The notes under the pieces: model-generated
Seen by the model: only the letters and a program-made list of their open reading frames with translations
Database searches by the model: none
Told to the model about the DNA's origin: nothing
Program-made: the position numbers and the translations under genes
Origin: an uncultured Ruminococcus sp.
GTDB lineage: Bacteria; Bacillota; Clostridia; Oscillospirales; Ruminococcaceae
Assembly (NCBI GenBank): GCA_946186215.1
Contig: CAMHMM010000146.1
Location: forward strand, 1-5,474
Reading direction: 5' to 3'
DNA: 5,474 nt
Part shown: piece after piece, positions 5,474 to 5,474 of the stretch
How positions within the stretch are numbered: the first letter of the stretch is position 1
How the letters are laid out: each line of letters begins with the position of its first letter

Positions 5474-5474
5474 G

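Overview
The window looks like a low-to-mid GC Firmicute of the class Clostridia. A Ruminococcus-like or other Oscillospiraceae fermenter is my best guess, from codon use, strong GGAGG-type ribosome binding sites, and a soluble NAD(P)H/iron-sulfur redox operon next to pheT. The lineage is inferred and cannot be proven from this window.

Layout. Plus strand: the 3' end of pheT (2-415), a 107-base gap with a long hairpin (450-488), then a small tyrosine-phosphatase-like gene (523-1086). A 13-bp intrinsic terminator hairpin (1102-1131) separates this side from a tightly packed minus-strand operon that runs leftward from beyond the right edge. In transcription order the operon holds: the last 51 codons of an unidentified gene (5318-5473); a HydB/AsrA/FlxB-like iron-sulfur subunit (4299-5318); a HydG/AsrB/FlxA-like FAD- and NAD(P)H-binding subunit with a [2Fe-2S] motif (3467-4294); an SdhB/FrdB-like iron-sulfur subunit (2776-3450); and an SdhA/FrdA-like flavoprotein (1150-2760). 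Spacings are a 1-base overlap, 4 bases, 16 bases and 15 bases, so translational coupling and a shared transcript are very likely. The operon promoter lies outside the window.

How the genes may work together. The NAD(P)H-oxidising pair is of the kind found with soluble sulfhydrogenases, anaerobic sulfite reductases and Flx-Hdr complexes. Here it is linked to a fumarate-reductase-type catalytic pair. No membrane-anchor subunit (FrdC/FrdD or SdhC/SdhD) is visible, and no subunit carries an obvious membrane helix or signal peptide. The simplest reading is a cytoplasmic NAD(P)H:fumarate reductase: NAD(P)H to FAD, to [2Fe-2S] and [4Fe-4S] clusters, to flavoprotein FAD, to fumarate, giving succinate as a fermentation electron sink. 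The two Frd-like subunits depart from the classical enzymes in three ways: Asn where the FAD-linking His is expected, an N-terminal extension with no C-terminal domain, and a full four-Cys motif where the [3Fe-4S] site normally sits. These make this operon the most interesting part of the window. No RNA genes, CRISPR arrays, insertion sequences or notable direct repeats were seen.
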